Notes: generated from the sequence alone by a model not told the origin. A DNA stretch of 46,590 nucleotides from UBA2108 sp963925495 (GCA_963925495.1 CAWUST010000048.1:1-46590), one strand, 5' to 3'; shown: positions 1 through 8,421, numbered from the stretch's first letter. Program-made: numbers and translations.

Positions 1-70
1 GAGCCTACTTCCGTTTATATTGACAAATCAAAAATAAGGACACTATTGATTAGTAATAAAAATGCCACAA

Positions 71-131
71 AAAAACAGCATACTTTTTGTCCACTTGAAA
101 CTATTCACTCAAAAACAGCATACTTTTTGTC
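71..131. repeat. two 21-bp direct repeats, 40-bp period
   Basis: AAAAACAGCATACTTTTTGT followed by C occurs at 71-91 and again at 111-131, exactly 40 bp apart. The next bases (CACT and TACT) also match except for one. Each unit contains an imperfect inverted A5/T5 arrangement. The copies lie downstream of the gene ending at 192, close to the window edge, so they may be the end of a longer array or two copies of a protein-binding site. Their function cannot be told from this window. Confidence 0.7.
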
Positions 132-191
132 TACTATACCAAAATCAACAAAAAAAGAAAGTGTTTAAATAGAATGATTTGTATTAATGGA

Positions 192-944
192 CTATGCGTC
201 GTTTAACCAGCTCCATAATTTTCCAATAACTGAAGTTGATTTTTTCTTTTTTGTATTAGTGACACTTTCTCTAATTACATCCGGTTCTGGTTTTTTCTTA
301 TTCTTCTTTTTCTTGGTTTTAGGAACGGATTGAGTAATTGATTTTTCAGAGTACTTCTTTTTATTCAACTCCTTTAAAGAGTCAGCACTCTTTTTTCTTT
401 TTTCAGCTAAAGCTATTGTTTCTTTATTTTTCTTTTCTTCTAAAGAATCGTTACTTTTTCTTTTAGTTGAGTTCTTTTTATTCTCTACTGGTCTCTTTTT
501 AGGACGTTTTATTCTAACCGGTTTTTCCAACCTTTCTGCATTTCTTTCTGCAATTCTCCGAAAATCAATTTCAGAAATTTCAATTTTTCCTATGATTTTA
601 GGTCCTTCTAAAGTTGGGATTTCGGTTTTCATTTTCCCTAACGCTTCTTTTTCGGGTATTACTTCATTGGGTACGATTGACTCAACAATAGATACTAATT
701 TATGCACAACTTCTCCTTTGTTTATAAGAGTTTTAGTTTCTTTTCCAGTTTTAATTACCTTGATCTCAACGTCCTGTTCTTCCACCGAAACTTGTCCAAA
801 TGCCTTAGTAAGAGATTTTAAAATATCATCTGGAATTTTGGCATTTGGGTGCGCTTTAATTTCAACATTAAAATCATTTTGCAATTTTCTTAAAACTTCT
901 TTTGGCGAAACACCGACTTGGCGAGCCAACTGACCTAACCTCAT
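192..944 (-). CDS. free-standing IF-2 N-terminal-like domain protein with lysine-rich tail
   Basis: This 250-residue protein begins with a helical domain (about residues 1-50, starting MRLGQLARQVGVSPKEVL, then HPNAKIPDD) that resembles the IF2_N subdomain at the start of bacterial initiation factor 2. Around residue 115 a GPKIIGKIEI stretch resembles the linker elements of Bacteroidota IF-2. The rest is rich in Lys, Arg and Ser and looks disordered, ending in a short hydrophobic SVIGKLWSWL. There is no GTPase domain, so it is not IF-2. Such stand-alone proteins recur in Bacteroidota without known function; a role at the ribosome or on RNA is inference. The ATG at 944 follows a candidate -7 box at 966-973. 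It is divergent from the helicase gene. Confidence 0.75.
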   Translation of the reverse strand: MRLGQLARQVGVSPKEVLRKLQNDFNVEIKAHPNAKIPDDILKSLTKAFGQVSVEEQDVEIKVIKTGKETKTLINKGEVVHKLVSIVESIVPNEVIPEKEALGKMKTEIPTLEGPKIIGKIEISEIDFRRIAERNAERLEKPVRIKRPKKRPVENKKNSTKRKSNDSLEEKKNKETIALAEKRKKSADSLKELNKKKYSEKSITQSVPKTKKKKNKKKPEPDVIRESVTNTKKKKSTSVIGKLWSWLNDA

Positions 945-965
945 ATACCCTTAAAATTTTGCGCG

Positions 966-973
966 CAAATATA
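966..973 (-). promoter_or_regulatory. -7 promoter box for the IF-2N-like gene
   Basis: Reading leftward the sequence is TATATTTG, a full match to the Bacteroidota -7 consensus TAnnTTTG, ending 21 nt before the start codon at 944. No clear TTTG -33 element lies 19 nt further upstream, so the call rests on the -7 box and its position. Confidence 0.45.
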
Positions 974-1054
974 CATAACGCTATAAAACTACAGGTAGAA
1001 GTGGAGGTAGGAGTCTTTATTATAAAAATGCTGTTAACAATAATCATTAAATAT

Positions 1055-1085
1055 TTTGAATATGCTTTAATTCCCACTACTTTTG
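1055..1085 (+). promoter_or_regulatory. complete Bacteroidota promoter (TTTG-N19-TACTTTTG)
   Basis: TTTG at 1055-1058, a 19-nt spacer and TACTTTTG at 1078-1085 match the Bacteroides/Flavobacterium sigma-A consensus TTTG-N19-TAnnTTTG exactly. Transcription should begin a few bases after 1085. This decides the helicase start: a TTG codon at 1083 falls inside the promoter, so the ATG at 1095 is the first usable start, with a leader of only a few bases. Confidence 0.7.
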
Positions 1086-1094
1086 CAAACTGAA

Positions 1095-2627
1095 ATGGAT
1101 AAAATGGAGGAGGAACAACTCGATAAGCTTGAGAAAAGAACTGGAAAAAAATTATATGATTATCAGCGTTTCGCTATCGAAAGAATCCTTGAAACCTTAG
1201 AAAGTAAAGATCGAAATGTAAATCTGCTTTATCAACTTCCTACTGGAGGTGGTAAAACCGTCATTTTCTCTGAATTTGCCAAACACTACATTAAGGATAC
1301 GGAAAAAAAAGTATTAATTCTAACCCACAGAATTGAACTTTGTGCTCAAACTTCAACTATGCTTACCGAGTTTGGTGTAAGCAACAAAATAATTAATAGT
1401 AAAGTTAAGGAACTTCCAGACCAAGATGATTTCGATTGTTTTGTTGCCATGGTAGAAACTCTTAATAATAGGCTAGTAGAAGAGCATTTTGAATTAAAAA
1501 ATATTGGCCTTGTAATTATTGACGAAGCACATTACAACTCATTTCGAAAACTATTTAAGTATTTTGAGCATGGAACTATATTAGGGGTTACAGCTACTCC
1601 GTTAAGTTCCAATGTGAAATTACCAATGAAAGATCATTACGATGAATTGATTATTGGGGAAAGTATTGGTTCACTTATAGATAGAAAGTTTTTAGCCAAA
1701 GCAATAACAACTTGCCTTGACGTTAATTTAAATTCGCTTACAATAGGTATAAATGGTGATTATACTGTTTCTTCTTCTGAAAGATTATATAGTAATTTTC
1801 TAATGCAGGAAAAGCTTTTAGAAGCTTACGAAGAGAAATCGAAAGGTAAAAAAACACTCATATTTAATAGCGGAATTAAAACTTCAGAGGCAGTTTACGA
1901 AACTTTCACTGAAAACGGCTACGAGATTAGGCATCTTGACAATAAACACAACGAAAAAGAAAGAAGAGAAATTTTATCTTGGTTTAGAAATACGCCAGAT
2001 TCTATTCTTACTTCTGTTGGAATTTTAACTACCGGATTTGATGAACCTTCTATAGAAACAATAATTTTAAACCGAGCAACTAAATCACTAACTCTTTACC
2101 ATCAAATGATTGGTAGGGGTTCTCGAATTTTAGGGAATAAAAAAGAGTTTAATGTTATTGATTTAGGAAATAATGCTGCAAGATTTGGAATGTGGGATAC
2201 TCCAATGGATTGGAAGGATATTTTTAAGTATCCGAATCAGTTTTTAGAAACAATTCCTTCGGATGATCAAATTCAAAGAAATTTTACTTATAAAATGCCC
2301 GAAGAGCTTCGTGAGAAGTTTGCGAAATCAGAAGAAGTTACTTTTGATACAAAAAAGGCTTATAAAAGTGCATTATCCGAGCGTTTAAAGCCAAGAACAG
2401 CTTTAGACAGATCAATCGTCCAACACGTAGAAATGTGTATTGTAAATGGTAAAGACATGTTCGATTCTTTACATTTAGCTTCTCTGCTTCGTGGTGATAT
2501 TGAATCAAGAGTTCGGCATTATTCCTATTGTATAAATGGAACCCAAAACTATACACAGTGGTTGGAGGAAGATTACATCCGAAGAATGAAATCCTTAATT
2601 CGAGAAAAAAATCCTTTACCGGTCTAG
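1095..2627 (+). CDS. SF2 DEAD/DEAH-box helicase
   Basis: This is a cytoplasmic superfamily 2 ATPase of about 510 residues. Motif I is LPTGGGKT near the N-terminus, motif II is IIDEAH, motif III VTATP, and motif VI QMIGRGSRI. The second RecA-like domain carries LTTGFDEPSIE, as in the UvrB/RecG-like DEAD/DEAH proteins often annotated simply as DEAD/DEAH box helicase. About 140 C-terminal residues beyond the helicase core show no motif I recognise. The DNA or RNA substrate is unknown. The open frame reaches back to a TTG at 1083, but that overlaps the promoter, so ATG 1095 is chosen (ATG 1104 is the alternative). It converges with the cyclophilin gene, with only 3 bp between the stop codons. Confidence 0.85.
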   Translation: MDKMEEEQLDKLEKRTGKKLYDYQRFAIERILETLESKDRNVNLLYQLPTGGGKTVIFSEFAKHYIKDTEKKVLILTHRIELCAQTSTMLTEFGVSNKIINSKVKELPDQDDFDCFVAMVETLNNRLVEEHFELKNIGLVIIDEAHYNSFRKLFKYFEHGTILGVTATPLSSNVKLPMKDHYDELIIGESIGSLIDRKFLAKAITTCLDVNLNSLTIGINGDYTVSSSERLYSNFLMQEKLLEAYEEKSKGKKTLIFNSGIKTSEAVYETFTENGYEIRHLDNKHNEKERREILSWFRNTPDSILTSVGILTTGFDEPSIETIILNRATKSLTLYHQMIGRGSRILGNKKEFNVIDLGNNAARFGMWDTPMDWKDIFKYPNQFLETIPSDDQIQRNFTYKMPEELREKFAKSEEVTFDTKKAYKSALSERLKPRTALDRSIVQHVEMCIVNGKDMFDSLHLASLLRGDIESRVRHYSYCINGTQNYTQWLEEDYIRRMKSLIREKNPLPV

Positions 2628-2630
2628 TTG

Positions 2631-3446
2631 TTATTTAATAACTATTACTGAATCGATAAACAAATCAGTATTAGGCCAATCTCGAGAATCGGTTTCAACT
2701 TCTGTTAATTTAGACACTACATTATTCCCGATTAGAATTTCTCCAAAAACAGTATGTTGTCCGTCGAGATGTGCAGCGCCTGGTTTTTTTAGATAGTATT
2801 CTCTTTGAATTTTAGAATATTTGTATTTAAACTCCCTTTCATGAACATCTAAAGTTGGGGTATTATAAAGTTGGCCTTCTACAAAATAAAAAGCATACGG
2901 GTCAGATCTCTTATTGGGATTATCGCCGTATTTTCTGGCGGAAGCTAAGGCTCCTTTTTTATGAAACCTGCTTTTACTCATTTCCGAAGGAATAGTATAC
3001 ATTCCTATTTTTTGTTTTATATGAGCGTGATCTTCGTCAAATGTGCCTCCCGATTGCGCTATGAATCCCATAACTACTCGAGTAAATACACTCCCATTTA
3101 GAAAGCCTTTTTTACTCATCATAATAAAGTTTGCCCGATGAAGAGGTGTGTTTTTATAAAGTTTGGCTCTTATTTTTCCTTTACTTGTGTAAATGTCAAC
3201 TATTGTTTCTTGGTTTTGTTTTCCGTATTCCAATAGCCGATCTTTTACATTTCCATTGTGAATAGGGTTCTTAGGAGTAATTTTTGCTGGTTCAGGTTTG
3301 GTATATTCAATAAGTGAAATTTCAGGTTTTTCTTTTTTCTTTCTGTTTCTTTTTGTTGATTCTACCTTTTCAGACTCTAATTTTTCATTGCAATTTAGAA
3401 ATAGAGTAGAGGTAATAATGCAAATGAAAATTATTGAATATCTCAT
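2631..3446 (-). CDS. cyclophilin-type peptidyl-prolyl isomerase, lipoprotein
   Basis: This 271-residue protein has a lipoprotein signal (hydrophobic residues 4-17, lipobox LFLNC with Cys19) and a charged linker. A cyclophilin domain follows from about residue 85. It keeps the catalytic FTRVVMGFIAQSGG segment, equivalent to the F-x-R-V...F-x-x-Q-G-G motif, and a DGQHTVFGEI segment in which His stands where many cyclophilins have Trp or Lys. A lysine-rich insertion around residues 195-215 is typical of Bacteroidota members. The likely role is proline isomerisation during folding of envelope proteins. Its ATG overlaps by ATGA the original stop codon of the ruined histidine kinase upstream, so it was once translationally coupled to that gene. 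Confidence 0.88.
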   Translation of the reverse strand: MRYSIIFICIITSTLFLNCNEKLESEKVESTKRNRKKKEKPEISLIEYTKPEPAKITPKNPIHNGNVKDRLLEYGKQNQETIVDIYTSKGKIRAKLYKNTPLHRANFIMMSKKGFLNGSVFTRVVMGFIAQSGGTFDEDHAHIKQKIGMYTIPSEMSKSRFHKKGALASARKYGDNPNKRSDPYAFYFVEGQLYNTPTLDVHEREFKYKYSKIQREYYLKKPGAAHLDGQHTVFGEILIGNNVVSKLTEVETDSRDWPNTDLFIDSVIVIK

Positions 3447-3822
3447 TTGTTTTTTTGAATTAAAGGGATGCTAATAGTAAACATGGAACCTCAATCGGGA
3501 ATAGGTTCCAAAATAACTTTACCATTATGAATATCAACAAACTCTTTACATAATACAAGTGCTAAACCTGTTCCTTTTTCCATATTTGTACCAGAAGTGA
3601 TCGTGTGTTTTGAAATATCAAATAAATTTTTGATTTGAAGTTCATTCCTTTCAACACCATTGTCTTTTATTGATATATCTATCTCCGTTTTTCTTTTCTT
3701 TACTCTCACCTTTATGGTTCCCTTTTGAGGAGTGAATTTTGAACAATTCCTATGTTACCCAATGTTTTAGCAACTCCTTTTTTATATCGAATTTTATCGG
3801 ATAACTCTAATGCTGTTTGGTT
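3443..3822 (-). pseudogene. remnant of a TPR-containing sensor histidine kinase
   Basis: Two readable pieces sit side by side. From 3822 leftward one frame gives a TPR-type segment (NQTALELSDKIRYKKG, then VAKTLGNIGIV). From 3739 a different frame gives a histidine-kinase ATPase domain: KFTPQKGTIKV, DNGVERNE (G1-like box), GTGLALVLCKEF (G2 box) and HNGKV. An in-frame TGA at 3491-3493 interrupts the tail, after which GSMFTISIPL continues to the original TGA at 3443-3445. The dimerisation/His domain and most of the sensor are missing. The gene therefore suffered a large internal deletion, a frame change and a nonsense mutation. Confidence 0.8.
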
Positions 3823-3883
3823 TTATTTCACAAATAAATAATGGGAGCTATACTGAAAGAATGTAGAATAACCCCCATTTAAA

Positions 3884-4429
3884 TTATAGTTTGCCAAAAA
3901 ATGTTTGGCTTTCATCATTTCTATCCTCACCCATATGAAAATTATAATACATGGTATAAAGTTCAAAATGTGAGATTACTCCATCCTTGTTTTTATCCAT
4001 ATTATTAAAAGCTTCTACAGCGTCATTTTGTGAGTTTCGATAAGATCTAAAAAAAGCGGTATAATCTTCTTTGGAAAGTACGCCATCATTGTCTGAATCA
4101 ATAATTGGGAAAAGGTCATCAAAAAACGGTTTTACAAATTGATAATAACTAACGTCATCTTTTAAAGCTTGCGTGTAATGACTTACAAATTCTTCTTCTG
4201 AAACTATTCCATCATTATTACCATCAGCGTTATGAATAAGCTTGTTCCAATGGAGGGAAAAAGTCGTTCTAAAATGAGAATCTTTTTCACCTCCTTTGTT
4301 CCACCCAAATTGTTTTGCGAAATGATTGCAAATTTCATCAATGTCACCAAGATCTAATGAACCATTGCCGTTAGCATCATAAAAATTAAACACTTTTTTT
4401 ACTTTTTTCAGTCTGAATTCACTTAACAT
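3884..4429 (-). CDS. four-EF-hand calcium-binding protein (calerythrin-like)
   Basis: This 181-residue protein has no signal peptide and four EF-hand loops: DANGNGSLDLGD (about residues 19-30), DGNNDGIVSEEE (about 69-80), DSDNDGVLSKED (about 112-123) and DKNKDGVISHFE (about 146-157). Loops 2 and 4 have the canonical Glu at position 12; loops 1 and 3 have Asp there, which usually weakens Ca2+ binding or changes Mg2+ selectivity. The length and spacing resemble calerythrin and sarcoplasmic Ca-binding proteins, suggesting a cytosolic Ca2+ buffer or sensor. No partner gene is adjacent. ATG 4429 opens the frame just before the first helix. Confidence 0.85.
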   Translation of the reverse strand: MLSEFRLKKVKKVFNFYDANGNGSLDLGDIDEICNHFAKQFGWNKGGEKDSHFRTTFSLHWNKLIHNADGNNDGIVSEEEFVSHYTQALKDDVSYYQFVKPFFDDLFPIIDSDNDGVLSKEDYTAFFRSYRNSQNDAVEAFNNMDKNKDGVISHFELYTMYYNFHMGEDRNDESQTFFGKL

Positions 4430-4866
4430 AATTCTTTTCAGTTTAATAATAGTTTATAATTGAATGGGAAAAGTACAATTAATTCTTTGACAATTAGTCG
4501 TTTTGCCTTGTGATATTTTCATATTTGACTAACCGTTAAGATACAAGTGTAATACTTTTTTAATTTACTCTAAAATCGTGGCTCGGTAGAAAAAATGGAT
4601 TGTATTTTTTTTCAATATCAAAAAATTGCACAGGATGCCGTTTTCACTCCTTTTACACAAGACGATTTTCTAGAACAAACTCAATTTTCAGGAACTGTTT
4701 CAGGGCCTGTCTTGGTCACTTTACAAAAAAATCAGATTGCATGCAAGGTTACTAACATCGGTTCAAGAAGTAAGCAAACTAAACAGAAATAGAATTGGAT
4801 TAGATTTAGACATTAAATTATAGTTACAATTGAAAGTATAGTAGGGTTATTATAGATGATTTTTTA
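4430..4866. other. intergenic, no convincing gene
   Basis: This stretch separates the divergent EF-hand and cold-shock genes. A 65-codon open frame at 4595-4792 (+) has no recognisable motif, no promoter box near its start and a Lys/Gln-rich end, so I do not call it. No repeat or hairpin stands out. Confidence 0.5.
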
Positions 4867-4874
4867 TACTTTTG
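4867..4874 (+). promoter_or_regulatory. -7 promoter box for the cold-shock gene
   Basis: TACTTTTG matches TAnnTTTG and lies 46 nt before the ATG at 4921, leaving a leader of about 40 nt. The expected -33 TTTG is not obvious. A leader of this length is common for cold-shock mRNAs, but no specific structure was identified. Confidence 0.5.
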
Positions 4875-4920
4875 CATTTCACAATTCTTAACGGAGTTTC
4901 ATTAAAAAATTAATATTTGA

Positions 4921-5367
4921 ATGGCGAAGTCGCAGCAAACTTTTAATAAAAAGGAAAAAGAAAAAAAGAGGCTTAAAAAGCGCGAAGATAAAAATCGCAA
5001 AAAAGAAGATCGAAAATCTAATAATGCAAAAGGGCAAGGTTTAGATAGCATGGTTTCCTATGTAGATGAATTCGGTTCGCCAACGGAAGATGCTCCAGAT
5101 TTAACTCAAAAAGTTGAAATTGATGCTTCTACAATTGAACTAGGTCATAAAAGAGCTACTGGTGATGCACCTTCTGTTAAAAAAGGTAAGGTTACTTTCT
5201 TCGACGATTCTAAAGGTTACGGTTTTATTAAAGAAAGAAATACGGGTACAGATTTCTTTGTACACGTTAACGGATGTCTTCAAGAAATTAGAGAAGGAGA
5301 CAACGTAACCTTTGATCTTGAAAGAGGATTGAAAGGTATGAATGCCGTTCGTGTTCGTAAGATCTAA
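4921..5367 (+). CDS. cold-shock domain protein with basic N-terminal extension
   Basis: This 148-residue protein ends in a cold-shock OB-fold from about residue 85, starting KKGKVTFFDDSKGYGFI. RNP1 is KGYGFI and RNP2 is DFFVHV, followed by the acidic REGDNVTFDLERG strand. It should bind single-stranded RNA or DNA as a chaperone. The first 40 residues are almost all Lys, Arg, Glu, Asn and Gln, a disordered basic arm seen in Bacteroidota CspA-like proteins and probably an extra nucleic-acid contact. It is monocistronic with its own -7 box at 4867. Confidence 0.9.
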   Translation: MAKSQQTFNKKEKEKKRLKKREDKNRKKEDRKSNNAKGQGLDSMVSYVDEFGSPTEDAPDLTQKVEIDASTIELGHKRATGDAPSVKKGKVTFFDDSKGYGFIKERNTGTDFFVHVNGCLQEIREGDNVTFDLERGLKGMNAVRVRKI

Positions 5368-5557
5368 CTATTCAATAATTCTGGTAAAGTTTATTTACCA
5401 ATCCTATTATTTTGTTCGTATTGTTCTTTTTGGGCAATAAATGTTAGGATTAATCTTGTTAATTGCAGGAATCAATAAATGACAAAAGGACTTGCTGTAA
5501 AGTGAAAACCGGAAAAACTAGAAAAAGAACAAGATTGCATTTGTTTCAATTTTGTCA

Positions 5558-6448
5558 TTAATACCCCGAATATTTTAAATTTCTAGTTTCGGAATGATTC
5601 GGATTTTCAATTGCATCAGCTATTTGCTTTAAAAACCTTTCTTTATCTCGCCCAAGTACTCCTTTTAAAACGAGACTATTGGAAGCATGATCGCTTCTGA
5701 AAATAGTTTCGGATAAATTAAGGTTTTCCATAAGGAGCTTCATTTCCTCAAATAATTCAATAGGTGAAAGCTCGATAAACTCACCAAGATACCTGTTTTT
5801 GTAATGCTCCAGTCCCTTGTGTGCCGTAAGCACCAAAGTAGAAGCAAACTTGGGTTGTGTTGCATTTAAAACTTCAGCCGAATGAATGGCATGTTGCTCA
5901 CTCAAAAGTTTTCCTCCAACACCATTTATAATCATTACAGAACTGTCCATTCCTGCAGCTTTCGATTTGTTTAATCCCTCAATGGTTGTTTTAAATGTCT
6001 CCCCTTTTTGAATAGCTTTCAAAACTTCGCTATCGCCAGATTCTATTCCAACATAAAGCAAACTCAAACCATCTTTTCTAAGTTCATTTAATTCCTCATC
6101 TGTTTTTCGAGCAAGATTACTGGGAGAGGCATAGGTAGAAATTCGTCTTAGTTTAGGAAAGGTTTTATTGATTTTATTTAGAATGGGAACCAACCTATTG
6201 TTAGAAAGGACTAAAGGGTCACCATCTGCTAGAAATACTTTTGTGATTTGATCGGCATAAGGAATAAACTTTTCTATTTCATTAAAAATATCTTCTTCTT
6301 TTCTTGCACTAAATTTTTTGGAAGTATACATTTCGCAAAACGAACATTTGTTCCAAGAGCATCCTAATGTTATTTGTAGAATAAGAGAACGACCTTCACT
6401 TGGTGGGCGAAACAAAGGCTCATTATAGTTTATAGGGAATTGATTCAT
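5558..6448 (-). CDS. radical SAM protein of unknown substrate
   Basis: The 296-residue protein has the cluster motif GCSWNKCSFCEMY at about residues 29-41. Its CX4CX2C spacing is typical of a COG1032-like radical SAM family rather than the standard CX3CX2C. FLADGDPL and VGIESGD match the later strands of the radical SAM barrel (a GGE-like turn and the SAM ribose contact). It should bind a 4Fe-4S cluster and cleave SAM. There is no C-terminal accessory domain beyond about 50 residues and no operon partner, so the substrate is unknown. It is convergent with the cold-shock gene. Confidence 0.82.
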   Translation of the reverse strand: MNQFPINYNEPLFRPPSEGRSLILQITLGCSWNKCSFCEMYTSKKFSARKEEDIFNEIEKFIPYADQITKVFLADGDPLVLSNNRLVPILNKINKTFPKLRRISTYASPSNLARKTDEELNELRKDGLSLLYVGIESGDSEVLKAIQKGETFKTTIEGLNKSKAAGMDSSVMIINGVGGKLLSEQHAIHSAEVLNATQPKFASTLVLTAHKGLEHYKNRYLGEFIELSPIELFEEMKLLMENLNLSETIFRSDHASNSLVLKGVLGRDKERFLKQIADAIENPNHSETRNLKYSGY

Positions 6449-6508
6449 AAAACAAAAGTAAGTTAGCTGTATTAATTGTAGGGCATGAAACTATTGCAAG
6501 AATAGATT

Positions 6509-6516
6509 TACGTTTG
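6509..6516 (+). promoter_or_regulatory. -7 promoter box for the DEAD-box helicase gene
   Basis: TACGTTTG fits TAnnTTTG. Transcription should begin near 6520, giving almost no leader to ATG 6524 but about 22 nt to ATG 6542. This favours the downstream start. Confidence 0.5.
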
Positions 6517-6541
6517 CACTTCAATGAAGAATAGTACAATT

Positions 6542-7897
6542 ATGACTTTTGATGATTTTAATCTATCCAAACAATTAAAAAATGCCATTGATGATATGGG
6601 GTTTGAATCGCCAACTCCTATTCAATTAGAGTCTTTTAATGTAGTGTTATCCGGAAAAGATGTCGTTGGTATTGCCCAAACAGGAACGGGTAAAACACTG
6701 GCATATACACTTCCCATTTTACATACGTACAAGTATTCAACAGAAATACATCCAACTGTTCTTATTCTAGTTCCTACTCGAGAACTCGTTTTACAAGTTG
6801 TAAAAAATATCGAAGAATACACCAAATATTTAAACACCAGAGTTATGGGAGTATATGGTGGCACCAATATCAATACTCAGAAAATTGCCGTAGCCGAAGG
6901 GATGGATATTTTAGTTGCAACCCCTGGCCGATTGTATGATTTGTTAGTTAGCCGAGCTTTGCAATTAAAAAACATAAAGAAACTAATAATAGATGAAGTA
7001 GATGTGATGCTGGATTTAGGTTTTCGCTCACAGCTTACCAATATTTTTGATTTGCTACCTTCTAAACGGCAAAACATAATGTACTCGGCTACCATGACGG
7101 CTGAAATTGATGCCTTGATTGACTCGTTTTTCATTGCGCCAGCTAAAATTGCAGTTGCTATTAGCGGTACACCGCTCGATAATATTGATCAAAAGGCTTA
7201 TGCCGTTCCAAATTTTTACACCAAAATAAATTTATTGGCTCAATTGCTTTTAAGCAGAAAGGAGTTTTCTAAAGTATTGGTCTTTGTATCCAACAAAAAA
7301 AATGCGGATAAAGTTTTTGAGACTTTGGAAGAAATGTACGAATCAGAGATTTGTATTATTCACTCCAACAAATCGCAGAATTACAGGATACGATCTATCG
7401 AGCAATTTGATGAAGGTAAAAACAGAATATTAATTGCTACTGATGTAATGGCTCGTGGATTGGATTTAGACAAAATAAGCCACGTAATTAATTTTGACAC
7501 TCCAGATTTCCCAGAGAACTACATGCACCGAATAGGTAGAACGGGTAGGGCAGAGCAAGAAGGAAAATCTATACTTTTTTATACCCCAAAAGAAAAAGAA
7601 TGGAAAGATAATATTGAATATCTGATGAATACTAGCATTCGAGAAATGGATTTCCCTGAAGATATAGTTATATCGGAAGAGTTGATTGCCGAAGAACGCC
7701 CAGTGGTTGTTGAATTATACAGCACACACCAAAAAAGATCAAACAGTGGTGAAGTAACCTACCACGAAAAATCGGATAAAAACAGGAAAGTAAATCTTGG
7801 TGGACCAAAAGCGAGAAAGGCTCCTAAGTACAGTAGACCAAAAACTCGTGGTGACAAAGGATTTAAAAAAGGAAAGAAAAATAAGACAAGATGGTAG
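6542..7897 (+). CDS. DEAD-box ATP-dependent RNA helicase (RhlE-like)
   Basis: This is an RNA helicase of about 450 residues. It has a Q motif (GFESPTPIQ), motif I AQTGTGKT, Ia PTRELVLQV, motif II as DEVD rather than DEAD, motif III SAT, motif V ATDVMARGLD and motif VI HRIGRTGRA. The DEVD variant within a MLDLGF context occurs in Bacteroidota relatives, so the enzyme is probably active. The C-terminal 70 residues are rich in Lys, Arg and Gly, an RNA-binding tail. It likely remodels rRNA or mRNA structures. The frame is open from ATG 6524, but MTFDDFNLS at 6542 matches the family N-terminus and fits the promoter at 6509. Confidence 0.9.
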   Translation: MTFDDFNLSKQLKNAIDDMGFESPTPIQLESFNVVLSGKDVVGIAQTGTGKTLAYTLPILHTYKYSTEIHPTVLILVPTRELVLQVVKNIEEYTKYLNTRVMGVYGGTNINTQKIAVAEGMDILVATPGRLYDLLVSRALQLKNIKKLIIDEVDVMLDLGFRSQLTNIFDLLPSKRQNIMYSATMTAEIDALIDSFFIAPAKIAVAISGTPLDNIDQKAYAVPNFYTKINLLAQLLLSRKEFSKVLVFVSNKKNADKVFETLEEMYESEICIIHSNKSQNYRIRSIEQFDEGKNRILIATDVMARGLDLDKISHVINFDTPDFPENYMHRIGRTGRAEQEGKSILFYTPKEKEWKDNIEYLMNTSIREMDFPEDIVISEELIAEERPVVVELYSTHQKRSNSGEVTYHEKSDKNRKVNLGGPKARKAPKYSRPKTRGDKGFKKGKKNKTRW

Positions 7898-8421
7898 TTA
7901 GGGTTTGATAGCCATAAATTACTTGAATAATAAGTACTTATGAAAATGAATGATTTCGATTTTGGTTAGGAAAAATCAACTTGTAAATCAGAAAACAGAG
8001 TCAATTAGTTGTTTGTTATCCATAATTTGAATAAATTCGTTTTCTTTGAAATCAATTCAACACATAGACGAAATAAGACAATTTTTTTAGAAAAGGTTGC
8101 GTTAGGTAGTTGTTAGTGATTATTCGAAAATGAGATTAATAATTGTAGTTTTAATTCTTTCAGCATTTATATGTTTCGTCAATAATCATATAATAGTGAA
8201 AAACCCATTTCAAAAAAGAAAAATTGAAATGTAAAAGTATTTCCGAATTCTTAGTTTATTGACAACAAGACATTTGATCTCAAATTTATTATTAGGGTAT
8301 TTCCTGATAACGGATGGTTTCTTAAACTCAATAAAATTGCAGATAAGCATGAAATATTTTTTAATTAATTACATTTGCTGCAATAAAATAAATCCTATTT
8401 TAATAGTTGAAAATTGGAAAG
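7898..8421. other. intergenic; one 34-codon hydrophobic frame
   Basis: No conserved gene is visible over about 520 bp. The only notable frame is 8130-8234 (+): 34 codons, with a hydrophobic run (LIIVVLILSAFICFV) then a basic end. It could be a small membrane peptide or the leftover N-terminus of a lost secreted protein. I see no RBS or homologue to support it. A 75-codon frame at 8259-8486 overlaps the next gene and looks spurious. Confidence 0.4.

Noticed and set aside
71..131. Short CRISPR-like array
   Set aside because: Only two units, a spacer of 19 nt, AT-rich repeats and no cas genes; a binding-site pair or other repeat is more likely.
4595..4792. 65-codon rightward ORF as a gene
   Set aside because: No motif, no promoter box near its start, low-complexity end and no context supporting translation.
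6542..7897. DEAD-box helicase as inactive because motif II is DEVD
   Set aside because: All other motifs are intact and DEVD occurs in Bacteroidota members of the same subfamily, so loss of activity is not supported.
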